Of a stretch of DNA of 51,290 bases, positions 11,485 through 24,876 are shown in pieces. Made by a program: the position numbers and the translations under genes. The notes below the pieces were generated by a model. The model was given only the letters and a program-made list of their open reading frames with translations, was not told the DNA's origin and did no database searches. The stretch covers positions 1 through 51,290 of the forward strand of contig JAEPRB010000269.1 in the NCBI GenBank assembly GCA_016758965.1. Reading direction: 5' to 3'. This DNA is from Circinella minor (taxonomy: Eukaryota; Mucoromycota; Mucoromycetes; Mucorales; Lichtheimiaceae). Every line of letters begins with the position of its first letter. Position 1 is the first letter of the stretch.

Positions 11485-11589
11485 ATGACAACCGACGATC
11501 AATATGCAGATGCATCTAATGAACCCAGTTTTGGGAAACAAAAAATAAAAATGTCGAGTTCATTCCTCATCATCACAATCATCAAATAA
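11485..11589 (+). pseudogene. Short ORF, possible remnant of a disrupted gene
   Basis: A 34-codon ORF begins MTTDDQYADASNEPSFGKQK after a pyrimidine-rich leader. The adjacent frame continues with coding-like sequence (KNVEFIPHHHNHQIKVQYV) to a stop near 11612. It lies between the MITE and the long-inverted-repeat segment, so it could be the 5' end of a gene broken by insertions. No family is recognised; chance cannot be excluded. Confidence 0.2.
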
Positions 11590-11832
11590 AAGTACAGTAT
11601 GTGATACGTCCATGAGGATAAAAAACATTAGTTGTCTTCCTCCTAAAACAGTGTTTTACAATATTTGACCAGTTATCAATGATCATTAATAAAAACGATT
11701 ATGTATACTTCAATGGACGTTAGTCCCAGCTGGCCATTCGATAATGATAGTCAATTCAATGCATGAGGTAGTAAGTGTATTAATATGGAGAGAATATAGT
11801 TGTTTTTTTTTTCATAATAAACCTTTATCGTA

Positions 11833-14555
11833 TATATACAAACTTTTTTTTTTTCACAATTGATTTTTTTTTCTTTGGAATAAGTTCCTGACTATTATAC
11901 TGGATGATGGAAAATTACATTAATCCATCCAAGAATTTTACTGATGGTCCGAAAATTTTACTGATGATCCAAAAATTTCAAATCACTGTAATAGTAATAA
12001 TGCTGGGAGCCCATATATTTTGAGAAACTTTATATGTTATAATTCTCCTTCATTAAGAAGAAATGATATGAATCTTGTCATCTTTCTATTATATATAGGT
12101 ATAATAAAATCCTGGGATAAATAATACTTAACATTACTACTACTGTCACTTATCGCTAGTGAATTAACCAATATTTATTATTGGTGTAGTAAAAAAAAAT
12201 AGAATGCAGTGTTTATATTTTTATAGATGGAGCAACTAAGGTGACACAAGACGACCATGGTTAGACTCGCTTTTATTTTATTTTTTTTGGCATACATAAC
12301 ATAGTTTTGAAAGTGGATGATAATATATTTGATAACGGCATTGAAGATTAAGCTTACGTATTCAGAAATAATTATGTAAAGGGATGGATATCAGCTAATG
12401 AAACCATGACGATAAATACCATGATAGGGGAACGGGGGATATGAAAAAATGATTTATGCCATGAGGGGAAATTACAGCATATATTAATTCTGACAGGTTT
12501 TTTGGAGATTAGACGTATAAGGAAATACATGTCACATACCGTAATGTATACAAGAGTTGGGAAAAAGTAAAACAGCCGTTGTCTCGATCTTTTCACAATT
12601 AAGCAGCTATCATTTTTCCTAAAAATGAAAGAACGTATGTACGTATGTATTTGTTTTTATTATGCTTCGAAGAAAAGGGTTTTATGGGGCTTATGATGAA
12701 ACATGCCAGGTTTTAAAGAGATTATTAGTATACATCACTTAATATCGACCCAATATTTTATCTACTACGCAATAAAAAGGTGCCATAATAGTGTTCAGCG
12801 ACCATGTTAGCCATTGTCATTGTCCACAAGTATCGAAACATTATATATTACTGGTCCAACAGTATGTACTAGCAATTGGGTAATTTATTTATTTTTATTC
12901 CCGCGAAACTCAATCAATAAATAAATTTATGCATCAAAAACGTTACACTACGTAATAAACAACCAGTTCTTTTTTTGGACTACTTAGGTCAAACGTTGCT
13001 ATTTCCATTGCGATAAATAATCAAACAACTTTTTGGATTTATTTTTTTCCCATCCGATTTTTCCATACATGTAAGAAGAGGCAATTAATTAACCATACCA
13101 AATGAGCATAATGGGTACGTAAAGCATAAGAAAAGATGATTAGGGTGTTCCTCAACGACTTTATGATGCTAAGAAACTCAAATGTAAATCTAATCTATTG
13201 GTATTTAGTTTCAATATGTTTGATATGTACAATAATATGTTTTATATTTTATTATATTATTGTTATTATTGTTATTATTATTATTATTATTGGTATACGA
13301 TTCATATATTATCATATATTATTATATGTGTCATTTGGTATAATAGAAAAGTAACCGATACTACTATGTTTGAGTTAGCTCTGTGTACACTATATTATTA
13401 TTTATCATTGATGGTGGGTAGGATTATCACAATACGTAAGGTGTATCTCAATTAGAAATACGTATGTCAAAAATATTTTATCTCGACTTTCATTTCTTAC
13501 AGCATGTTTAAGACAGTCATATTGGACCAAATATCTTATACGAATCCAAAGTATCCCGGAATTACGTATTCCTATTTCTAGCTGATTTTGGTGTAGTTTT
13601 ATAATGATTTTTGCTTAATATGTGAAAATGCCTACTCTTTATAGTAAATTTACTGTCTTATATAGAAAAAAGAATCATACATGATTCGGAATTTTAGCTT
13701 TCTAAGTGAAGATTGGTTCTACAAATATGATTGTTATATCAAAGATAATAAAACAAGAGATAAAGACTCAAAAGATAATACGATGTAATAGGTTAATAAG
13801 GTTGAATGATTAATAAAAATTAACTGGACTACTTTCTTTTGATATAACAAAAGTCTATCCATTTATAATAAATTACTTATCAAATATAAAGTTATCGCAA
13901 GTTATGTATTAATAGATTGCTTGTTCTACGTACATATATTTTAACCGCGTTATGAGAAATATAATAGTCAAAAAGACAGGAACCATAAGAATAATTTATA
14001 AGACCATGTTTAATATTATGAATATAAAATTTTCTATGTACGACGTACGTAGACGGATTGATTGAACCACAGCAATAAAAAAAAAAGTGTTCCTTCACAC
14101 AACCAATATTAGGGTAGAGCAATATCCGATTATACTTGAAGAATAAAAATATTTTATTTTATTTTATTAATACATTTTGACACTACGTAAACCATATTTA
14201 ATAATGATAAGAAAAAAATTATAATTGTTTTATTTAGAGTCCCCTTTGAACACAACGTCCGGTTGGACATACTTTTTTGAGACAGTTCAGAGATTTTGGA
14301 ATAAGGATATTTAAAAAACCTTGTTGGGGTGACAAGGAAAAGATTAAAAGAAAAAATTATACAGTGATTTGCGTTTAAAAATACAAAATTTGGCTTCGCG
14401 CCATTGAAATTTTTGTTTCATTAGTAGTAAAATTCTTGGAAGGTCAGTATAATTTTTGATGGATTAGTGTAATTTTCCATCATCCAGTATAATAGTCAGG
14501 AACTTATTCCAAAGAAAAAAAAAATCAATTGTGAAAAAAAAAAAAAGCTTGTTTA
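11833..14555. mobile_element. Segment bounded by ~150-bp terminal inverted repeats
   Basis: Sequence at 11833-11981 recurs in inverted orientation at 14404-14555. About 50 consecutive bases around TTCCTGACTATTATACTGGA are identical in the two arms, and similarity extends outward through a T-tract plus CACAATTGATT and inward through repeated ATTTTACTGATG units to AAAAATTTCAA. The inner part of the left arm has short direct repeats (TTTTACTGATGGTCC, TTTTACTGATGATCC), like subterminal transposase sites. The 2.4-kb interior shows no recognisable transposase. It may be a non-autonomous or decayed DNA transposon, or two separate insertions of one short element in opposite orientation. The exact outer ends and a target duplication are not clear. 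Confidence 0.65.
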
Positions 14556-15609
14556 TACTAAAGAATTTTATGAGTTATTAAACATAATAATTAGTGTATT
14601 CGAGATGCTTTTTAAAATGTGTCTAACTGTTAGATATTTCTCTCACTTATCATGATCAAGTAATATTTAGTCATTTGTAAGTGTAAATGTCACATTATAT
14701 ATTGTACATGCATATTATTATAGATTACTGTATATCAAAATTGAATATGGACTTTCTTAGTAATGAGCAGTAAGTATATTAATAATATCAATTTACCCTT
14801 TATCTATTACACTATTATAGTTCAAAAAGAATCACAAAAACGACATCAGCTACGTACAAATAAGAAGCTTTTCAATTGTTATTGTTTCTACGTACAACAT
14901 CAAAACTTTAATTAAAAATATAACGATATAATAAGTACGTAGGATGTTGATTATTCTCATTGAATTTATAATAATAATATTCTTGTTTGATATGTTATAA
15001 AAAGTAATCCAAAAATATCAAAACGAGAACAACAACAGTACATAGAATATTATTGATACACCATATACGTAACGAATATATTCCTTACGTATGAAAAGAG
15101 TAGGCTAATACACATTTGTGTGTACGTATATGATACAAAGAAAAAAAGTTATTTTAAATCGGTTTTTATGTTTGATTGTTTATTTATGGTTGTAACAAAT
15201 TATCCAACATCCCCCAAAAAAAATAATCCCCCTTTTATACTGTATATACAGAACCACGAGTTATATTACAGTTTTAAAGTAATAATACGTAATGGTATTA
15301 ATCAAATGAATAAATGATTAAATTCTAGACCCATGATATCAAATTAGGTAATATTATATCACTGATAAATTAATAAATTGAAATGTCAAACAAAAAATAG
15401 AGTCATGAGAAAGTTTTTTTTTTTTCTGTTAAGAATTTCCTTCATTCACTTGCATAATCAAATATGCTTTTAAACTAATTTTTTTTTTGTTTGTTCAATA
15501 AAATATATAAAGACATATTATATATTTGTATCACAATACAAGATTTCCTTGTGAATTTTTTTTTTTACTTTTGATTTGATTCAACAAAAGAAGAATTAAC
15601 AATAAAATA

Positions 15610-15941
15610 TTATGGATGATGACGATGGTGGTGTTGTTGTTGTTGATGGGATAAAGATACTCGATTAGAAGAAGTAAAAGGTCGTAACCTTGGGGAAGGA
15701 GTTGACATTTTTGGTTCATGCCTACCAATACTTGTTACAACAGATCGAGCTCCATGACGAGGTGAAATCACAGTGGCATATCCTTCATGATGATTAGAAT
15801 AATATTGATTATTATTATTATTATTATTATTGGTATTGGTATTATCTAATATTGGATGATGATTTCGTGAACCACGTACAACAGCAGTCGCAGGAGGTCT
15901 ATTTTCTTTATAATAAAAATTTGAATTTGTTTGTTGTTGGG

Positions 15942-15994
<53 letters not shown>

Positions 15995-17674
15995 AATGAT
16001 GGATAATGGTAATGATGTTTTGATGATGTTAAATTAGTCTATATATTTAATTAAATTATGATTTGTAAGTTTTTAATATGAATTATTTCCATTGAAAATA
16101 AAAATGTTAATATACCATGGGTTTGTTCTGTTGTTGTTGTTGTTGTTGCTGAGGAATTCTAGAAGAATGACTACTTTGTCTATCTTGTAATCGAGGAATG
16201 GAAGATGGTTGTTGGTTTTGATCTACATATGAAGAAGTTAATAAAAATTCTCCTGTTCTACGATTAGGATGATGATGATGATGATGTACTGGAAGTGGAG
16301 ACGCTGGAGTGGCTTCATGAGAGGAATGTGGAACAAGCGGATTTGTTAAAGTTGTAGGATTATCTTCCATCATTGTATCTGTTCCCGTATAATAATGTTG
16401 ATCAGTAGAAACTGGACTTTCAGCTCTAAGGGTTGTTGCTGATGGTGCATAAGGATAAGGTCGACGTAATTTAGATGCATTTTCTGTAGCAGAAAATGTA
16501 GGTGCAATACCTGTACTCATGGATTCAGGTGTCAATTGTTGTTGTTGATTTAATGATTGTTGAATATTGGGTGTCACTGTTTTACGTTTCACTTTTTCAA
16601 ACATAATCTAATAAAATTATTAGGATGGTCTCTTTATAATATAATATAAAAAAAAAAAAAAATCAAAGGAAATTTATATACTTGAAGCTTTTGAAATTGA
16701 CGTGTTTTTTCGTGTAATTGATTTTGTAAATCATGAACACGTCGTTTTTCTTGTTCTTGATCTTTTGTTAAATCTTTTTTTTTTTAAAAAAATAAAATAA
16801 ATAAGTATTAGTCTATTGTATTTATTATTTTATTATTAAAATAAGTAACATACTCGTATTTTTTTGTTTTTCAGCTATTACAAATTTTATAATTTATATA
16901 GAACAATGTCTTTTGTTAGTATTTCTTTTTTTTTTAAAAAAAAAAACTTGGTTTATATAATATAAATTTACCTTTGATAACTCGATTTGAATCTCGAATG
17001 GTATCACGTAATTGATCTTGTAATGTTGTATATTTAGATTCCAAATTTTGATACATAATTGTTTTATAAGAAAGTTCTTGTGATGTTTGATATTGATAAA
17101 AAGCTAAAGCACGACTTGAAATATCCATAATTACATCGGGTCTTAATCCTGATAATATAGACTATATAATTGTTTTAAAATTTACTATACATCTTATTGT
17201 TCTATATATATATATATATATATATATTTTACCGATTTATATTCTTCAGAAGGATTCAACTGTGTAACATAGATATCATCACTAAGATTATATAAATATA
17301 AATATCTATTTAAAAACATTACGTTACTTTTAGATTATTTATTACCTTTGAGTAAGTGAAGTATTACAAGCAGGACAAACCAATGCTTGATTAAAATGTC
17401 GATTTGCACAATGGATACAAAATATATCTAAAATAGAATATAGGTTTTTTATTATTATTTAATTATTCACATATTTAAATACGTAACATAGATTATTAAT
17501 ATAATAGTTATACATACGAGAACATGATGTAACACATGCCTATTATATTGTTTTTTGTTAATAATAACTTTTTTTTTTTACTTTTTTACTTTATTATATA
17601 TTTACCTCTGTTTCATGACATAAAGCACGACGACATGTTAATACATTACAATGAATATCTTCATTTTCAGCCAT
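15610..17674 (-). CDS. HEI10: HEI10/CCNB1IP1-like meiotic RING E3 ligase with glutamine-rich tail
   Basis: Zip3/RNF212/HEI10-class SUMO/ubiquitin ligase, which marks and matures meiotic crossover sites on the synaptonemal complex. Exons: 17674-17606, 17539-17518, 17427-17346, 17281-17233, 17161-16972, a probable 21-nt exon near 16852-16876, 16773-16682, 16607-16116 and 16038-15610; about 481 residues with the microexon. The N-terminal RING has C9, C14, C29, H31, C34, C37, C48 and C51 (CSHIFC, CPAC). The family signature follows: LNPSEEYKS, LSGLRPDVIMDISSRALAFY, then a coiled coil ending EKTRQFQKLQ, as in human HEI10. The remaining 300 or so residues are low complexity: poly-Gln (17 Gln at one site), poly-Asn, His runs and Ser/Pro patches. 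It is divergent from the MCFD2-like gene. RING, signature and coiled coil make the call strong; the ligase type is inferred. Confidence 0.88.
15943..15993 (-). repeat. CAA repeat encoding 17 glutamines in HEI10
   Basis: Seventeen uninterrupted TTG triplets on the plus strand read as pure CAA codons on the coding strand, in the last exon. Further CAA runs lie at about 16128-16149 and 15636-15650, and an ATT-type (AAT, Asn) run at about 15811-15832. Pure-codon runs are prone to length change. Confidence 0.9.
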
Positions 17675-17855
17675 ATTTTAAATAAATATTATTAAAAAAA
17701 AATTGAAAAGAAAAAGAAAAAAAGGATTGCATTAATGTTTTCCTCTTTATGGTATAAATCTTTTTTTTTTTTTAAAAAAACGTGGCAGAAAAATTCCAAC
17801 CATTTTGTTTTTCCGCTTAGCATACTTTTCTCACCTCTTTTTAACATTGATAATT
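17675..17855. promoter_or_regulatory. 181-bp divergent promoter, HEI10 and MCFD2-like gene
   Basis: Start codons face away from each other with only 181 bp between. It contains a T13A7 tract at 17761-17780 followed at once by ACGTGGCA (17780-17787), which resembles the ACGTG core bound by bZIP factors, including Hac1-type unfolded-protein-response sites. A pyrimidine-rich stretch precedes the MCFD2-like ATG. The factor assignment is inference only. Confidence 0.45.
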
Positions 17856-18472
17856 ATGCGTCATACTTTCTTGATAACTCTCATTGCTTCCATTGCAACA
17901 TTAGTTATTGCTGGTCCAGGTACTCATCGATATGAACAACCAGGTCATTCAAATTATGGTGATGATAAAGCAAACAAACAGTAAGTATCCCCCCCCTTTT
18001 TTTTTACTTGTTCTTTTATATTGTCATAGTAATTATTTATATAATAAAAAAAACTGACATAAAAATATAAAAAGACATATTATGGAACATATACAAAAGA
18101 TGGCTAAAGAAGGCAATGAACCTCCTGTTAATTTAAATGAAAAAGAATTGGTGTATTATTTATTCGTATTACATGATACTAATGGAGATGGTAATTTGGA
18201 TGGTCATGAATTACGTGCAGCATTTACTGATTTTGATGAAGATGAAGAAGACGATCCAACACAATATGTAGCACTTGACGAAGTAACAGATATGGTAGAT
18301 CATGTATTAGAAGAAGATGATCTTAATGGAGAGTAAGTTTGAATTCATGTTTTTTTTTATTTTATGCAACAAAAAAATTCACTTTATTTTTTTATTTCTT
18401 TTTAGTGGATTGATTTCTTGGGAAGAATATTTACAAAGTCAATTATATCATGGTAATGGAGGTGGTGTTTAA
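17856..18472 (+). CDS. MCFD2-like secretory-pathway EF-hand protein
   Basis: Small luminal calcium-binding protein resembling MCFD2, the partner of the ER-Golgi lectin LMAN1 in cargo export. Exons 17856-17980, 18075-18332 and 18406-18472 give 149 residues. A signal peptide is clear (FLITLIASIATLVIAG). Two EF-hands follow: DTNGDGNLDGHE (with the preceding helix LVYYLFVLH) and, across the last splice junction, DDLNGDGLISWEEYL. The spacing and the acidic linker (DFDEDEEDDPTQYVALDE) match MCFD2. The start at 17856 is chosen because it precedes the signal peptide; the ORF of exon 2 alone would lack it. No C-terminal HDEL is present; retention would depend on a partner. Alternatives are other two-EF-hand secreted proteins such as CGREF1. 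Confidence 0.8.
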
Positions 18473-18700
18473 TAAAACAAAAATCCATTTCTTTTATAAC
18501 CAAAAATTTGAGGGGAAAATATATATATATATAACGTCCATGGAAGGAGGGGGGGGGGAAAGAGGTTTTTTTTTTTTTCTATTTTTTTTAAAAAAAAAGA
18601 ATTGGTATACATGAAAAAAATGGGATTACATTTTCATGGATTACACAAAAGTTAGAGTAATAAGGGGAGAATCATTGAATTGGGGAAATTGAACAGTTTG

Positions 18701-20121
18701 TTAAATATCTGGTAATTGACCTTCTAATCCTAACATGACATTATATAATACTGGAGCCCAAGCATCTAATGGTCCAGGAATACAATAACGTAAACAATCT
18801 TGTCCTCCAATATGTCCATCAGGTCGCATATCTGTCATTGCTGCTAAATCTACATAAAGACCGCCTGCAGTCTCAATAATTTCTTTGGCTATCTTATTTC
18901 TTCTTGATTGTTCACTCCATCCATAAGGTAATTCTTGTCTTTGTTCATCTGTTAATGGATTTTCAAGGGGTCCTTGAGCATCATTACAAAATGGATGACC
19001 TATACTTGTAGATCGATAAATGACCAGTGCAGTAGGTTTCATTTTCCTTAATACTTGCATTGTTTGAATTAATTGAGAAATAAAGGTATCATCATTTTCT
19101 GCAACAGGAGCTCGATTTAAAATAAAAATACTATTTCGTTTTATTGTATGACCATACACGAATGGCCAATCAACAATGGATGCAGATGGATGTCCATGAT
19201 TTTTATCAACATGTCGATTAGGTGATAATAAATCGTTACGTACATATGTAAGAGTAGTCGTTTTGGGTTTAGTACATATTGTGTGTTCTAAAAAAGATTT
19301 AATTTTGTAAGTTTCAAATCCATTTTTGTCTTTTTTTTTTTTTTAAAAAAAAAAAAATTACCTTTACAACTCATTTCACCATAACAAACTACAGGTCCAT
19401 CACGTAAGACATCCAATAAAAGTTCATGCATTTGATAATGAACCAAATCACCTACAAGAGCCAAATGTCTTCCTTTGAATACTTGACACCATTGATTTGT
19501 ATCAATCGTTTCAGCTGGTAATGGACAGGATGGTTTCCATCTATATTTTACTGCATTTCTATACATATCGGGTGTTACACCTTTTATATTTGTTGTACTG
19601 CTGGTAACATTATATAATCCTTCTTGTTCATTTTCTCGAGATGGAGGACGAGGATGTGTTTTATAATATTTATTATCACAACTACCATATAAAGGATCTT
19701 GAAAATGAACAATGGGATCTAAAGAACCAACATCTTCTATAGCAACCCATTTTCCTTTTGTCCAACAATCCACTAAAGATCGTAATGCTTCTGCTTGATC
19801 TTGTGTTTGAATAATACTTCCAGGAATATATCCTTTATATCTATCACCAAAAACGTTTAAAGCTCTTGTTTTTGCTAGTTCCGTCATTGTATGTTCTAAT
19901 TGTATTCTTTGTTCAGTGGATAAATGACTTGTCATTGTGGATGTCTGTATAGATCGATGGGGAATTTTATACCAAGGTAAAGCACGTTGCGTATCTGAAA
20001 TAAAGGAGGTACGGTTTTTAGGTGGTGGTGACCTTGAAGACATGATGGAATAGATTTGGGCCATAGCTAATACAATGGCACAAAAACCGATAATGCGTAT
20101 AATTGGACTAGTTACTACCAT
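18701..20121 (-). CDS. PC-esterase/TBL-like Golgi membrane protein, catalytic residues altered
   Basis: Two exons (20121-19362 and 19287-18701) give 448 residues. Residues about 7-27 form a single N-terminal membrane anchor (IIRIIGFCAIVLAMAQIYSI), so it is likely a type II Golgi/ER protein. The layout is that of the PMR5/Cas1 GDSL/SGNH-like acyl-esterase family, which moves acetyl groups on polysaccharides: block I is ALVGDLVHYQMHELLLDVL, followed by VCYGEMSCK, and the C-terminal block is GGQDCLRYCIPGPLDAW. In active family members block I reads GDS and the C-terminal block D-C-x-H-W-C. Here the Ser position is Leu (about 226) and the His position is Arg (about 420). Family membership is moderately certain; activity is doubtful. 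It is convergent with the MCFD2-like gene, 228 bp apart. Confidence 0.75.
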
Positions 20122-22013
20122 TTTATTTTATTTTTTATTTTTTTTTTTATAAAGAAAAAAAAAACATTCTCTAGATTGTAAAAAAGAATAATGGTAAAAA
20201 GAAAAAGTTTTTAATGGTATATTAAAGTTTTCATACGTATTTCAACCACTTTTAAAAAATTTGGGTGGAAAGGTACGCCCATAATCAATTTTTTGAGTCC
20301 CCGCTCGATGATAAACTTTTGTTTTGTTGAATAGGCAAAACAGTTGTTATGACATTTTTTTTTTTTTCTACACACTTTTTGTTTGGGTGAATGTAACTTT
20401 TCCCAAACTATCTGAGCTAATACCTATTTTTGGGATTTCCACACAAGTTGGTTCCGGGCGCCTTTTTCTTCTTCCCAAGTTTAATATTCACATATATTTA
20501 GTTTGTTTAAAAAATTATAACCCACCCAGTTCAATTTCATTGTAATAAGTTATTCATCTTTCCCACATCTTTTTCTTTTTTTTCATTTAAATTTTTTCTT
20601 GAAAGGGGAAGGTAATATATTGGCAATTTAATTCCCCTTATAATCGTAAAAAAAAAAAAAAAAAAAAATTGCCACTCGCCACATATGAAAATTTGTGGCG
20701 ATAAGCACGGTTGTTTTTTAATCTCACTCTAACAAAATTAAAAAATTAAAAAAAAAAAGTCAACTACTATGTAAAAAAAAAAAAAAAAAATTATTCATGA
20801 GAGTTCATAAATAAATAATGCATACCTATTTTATTATATCTCTACAAAACTGCTATCAGTTTGCAACATAATCAAGAGAGGTCAACGTTTTGATAAAGTT
20901 CACAGACCTCTCACTTGTCTATGGTCTGAGATACATGGATATGGGGAAAAAAGTTTTGGATATTCCATTTATACACTTTACAAAATTGCATTAATGATAT
21001 TTTTTTTCTCTCTCTCTCTCTCTCTCTCTCATTTAATATATAATATTGTTATGACAACATCTTCCATGGTAACCCGATAATGACTCATTGAGGTAACATG
21101 CATAATTTATTATCATTATTATTATTATTATTATTATGCAAAATAAAATAAAAATAAGATACACCTATTACACTTTCTTGGTTTATTATAGTGACTATCA
21201 ACACCGCTTTTATTGTTTCTCTGTAAAGGATAGAGTTATATTCGAATGGGTAATAGTTATCATGATGAATCCTATTTTAACTTTTTTTCGTCATCCATCA
21301 AATTATTGAATTTCAGTTGATTTCCACTCAGACACCCAAAACTTACTTTCACTTTTCCATGTTTTTGTATTACTGTAATTGGAAAAAAAAAAAGCTCATT
21401 ACATTTTTATTTCTGTAAACTAAAATGTTGTCAAAAAGAAAAACTCGGCTTTTTTTTTTTTTTTTTTTACCTTGGGAAAAAAAAAAGATAATTCACTTTT
21501 TTAAAAATAAAAAAAAGAGTGATGAAACCAAACTATTTTTTTTTTAAATTGAGTGTTACACTAAAAATCCAACTTGAACACGAGTTATTATGATAAAAAA
21601 TTGGTCGGGTCTTGTACAAAAACGTCAATTGTGTATGTATATAAGAGGGATCGGTGGAAAGAAGAAAAATAACCGTGCATTCGGACTTTTTTTTTTTTTT
21701 TACCCCATTTTTTAAAAACAACATAAATTTAATCTAGAATGGTGTGTGGTTCATGAGGGAACTGGGATAAGTTCACCAGGGTAACCCTTTCTCTCTCTCT
21801 CTCTCTCTCTCTCCCCCCAACTATTTTATATTTTAACCGAAAACAACTGTAAGAATCACAAATAAAATAAAATAAATAAAATGTGTGTATGTTGCTGTTT
21901 ATATATTTATAAACAATGATGTTGGAGGAGGAGGAAGAAGAAGAAGAAAGAGGGAAGAATTAAATATTATTACTACAATAAAACGAAAAAAAGAGGAAGG
22001 GGAGAGATGATTT
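20122..22013. other. Intergenic: promoter of PC-esterase gene, 3' flank of PKA
   Basis: No gene is recognised in 1.9 kb. It is dominated by A and T homopolymers of 10-20 bp, (TC)n tracts at 21008-21030 and 21790-21813, an ATT run near 21114-21136, and a hairpin at 20676-20701. CAGACC (20904) and GGTCTG (20924) form another short inverted repeat. Confidence 0.5.
20676..20701. repeat. 8-bp inverted repeat TCGCCACA / TGTGGCGA
   Basis: TCGCCACA at 20676-20683 is exactly complementary to TGTGGCGA at 20694-20701, with a 10-nt loop. It is one of few GC-rich words in a poly-A/T region and lies about 560 bp upstream of the PC-esterase start. It could be a palindromic factor site or a tiny element remnant. 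Confidence 0.5.
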
Positions 22014-24232
<2,219 letters not shown>

Positions 24233-24876
24233 AGTTTATATTTTCACTTGATACAAAAGGAAAAAAAAATTGTAATTTTATGTTCACTTTTTATATATTT
24301 TGTATGTTAAAATGAAAGGAAAAATAAATAAAAATAAAAAAGAAGAGGAAAGAAAAGAAAAGAGAAGAAGGAAAAGAAAAATATGCACTGCATTTGACAA
24401 AAAAAAAAAAAAAAAAAAGAGCTGTGTTTCAGTCGGGAATTGGTTTGGGTTCACATGGAGCAAAATTAAAAAGAACCAAGTTTTTTTTTTTTTGATGATC
24501 AACATAATCAAAACTTTCTCCCTCTTTTTTCTTTTTGACCACTCTCCCAAACAACCACCCCCTCTCCCCCGGACGAAAAAGCAAGATTTATAGTAAAAAT
24601 AGAAGGAAGGAGGAAAGGAGAAAAAAGTACATGTTTAATTTATTATAATAAAAAAAAAAAAAAAAAGTCCATGCTTGTTAAATAATAATAATGCATGGAT
24701 AACACGGTTTTTACAGTGTGGCGCGTGGTCATCATGCAATAAAAAAAAAAAATTATAAATATGCAAACTCCTTTTTTTTTTTTTTTTTTTTACTTCCAAG
24801 TGCAAAAATAATAAGATTTTTTTAAGAGCCAAGACAAAAATTGTTTATCTTTACTCCTATAAATAATTTTTCCCTT
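24233..24876. other. Intergenic, PKA promoter and tropomyosin 3' flank
   Basis: 644 bp of purine/pyrimidine-skewed DNA: an AAGAGGAAAG-type purine stretch at 24329-24380, A and T homopolymers near 24400, 24480, 24650 and 24775. Long overlapping ORFs here are Lys or Phe runs from homopolymers and are not genes. Confidence 0.5.

Larger units (their letters stand above)
10967..15609. other. 4.6-kb gene-free, repeat-bearing region
   Basis: Between the DNMT2 stop and the stop of the HEI10-like gene I find no intact gene. It holds a foldback MITE, a short ORF remnant, a segment flanked by long inverted repeats (all listed separately), a 12-bp inverted repeat AATTTATTTATT / AATAAATAAATT around 12880-12926, and many TACGTA words. 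The ORFs of 60-85 codons inside it are Ile/Tyr-rich and look like AT noise. Confidence 0.5.

Noticed and set aside
12372..12596. Transposase remnant within the long-inverted-repeat segment
   Set aside because: The 74-codon minus-strand ORF and its neighbouring frames show no DDE/D or other transposase motif.
24284..24593. ORFs of 88 and 97 codons in the PKA promoter
   Set aside because: They consist of Lys/Arg or Phe/Leu runs produced by purine and pyrimidine tracts.
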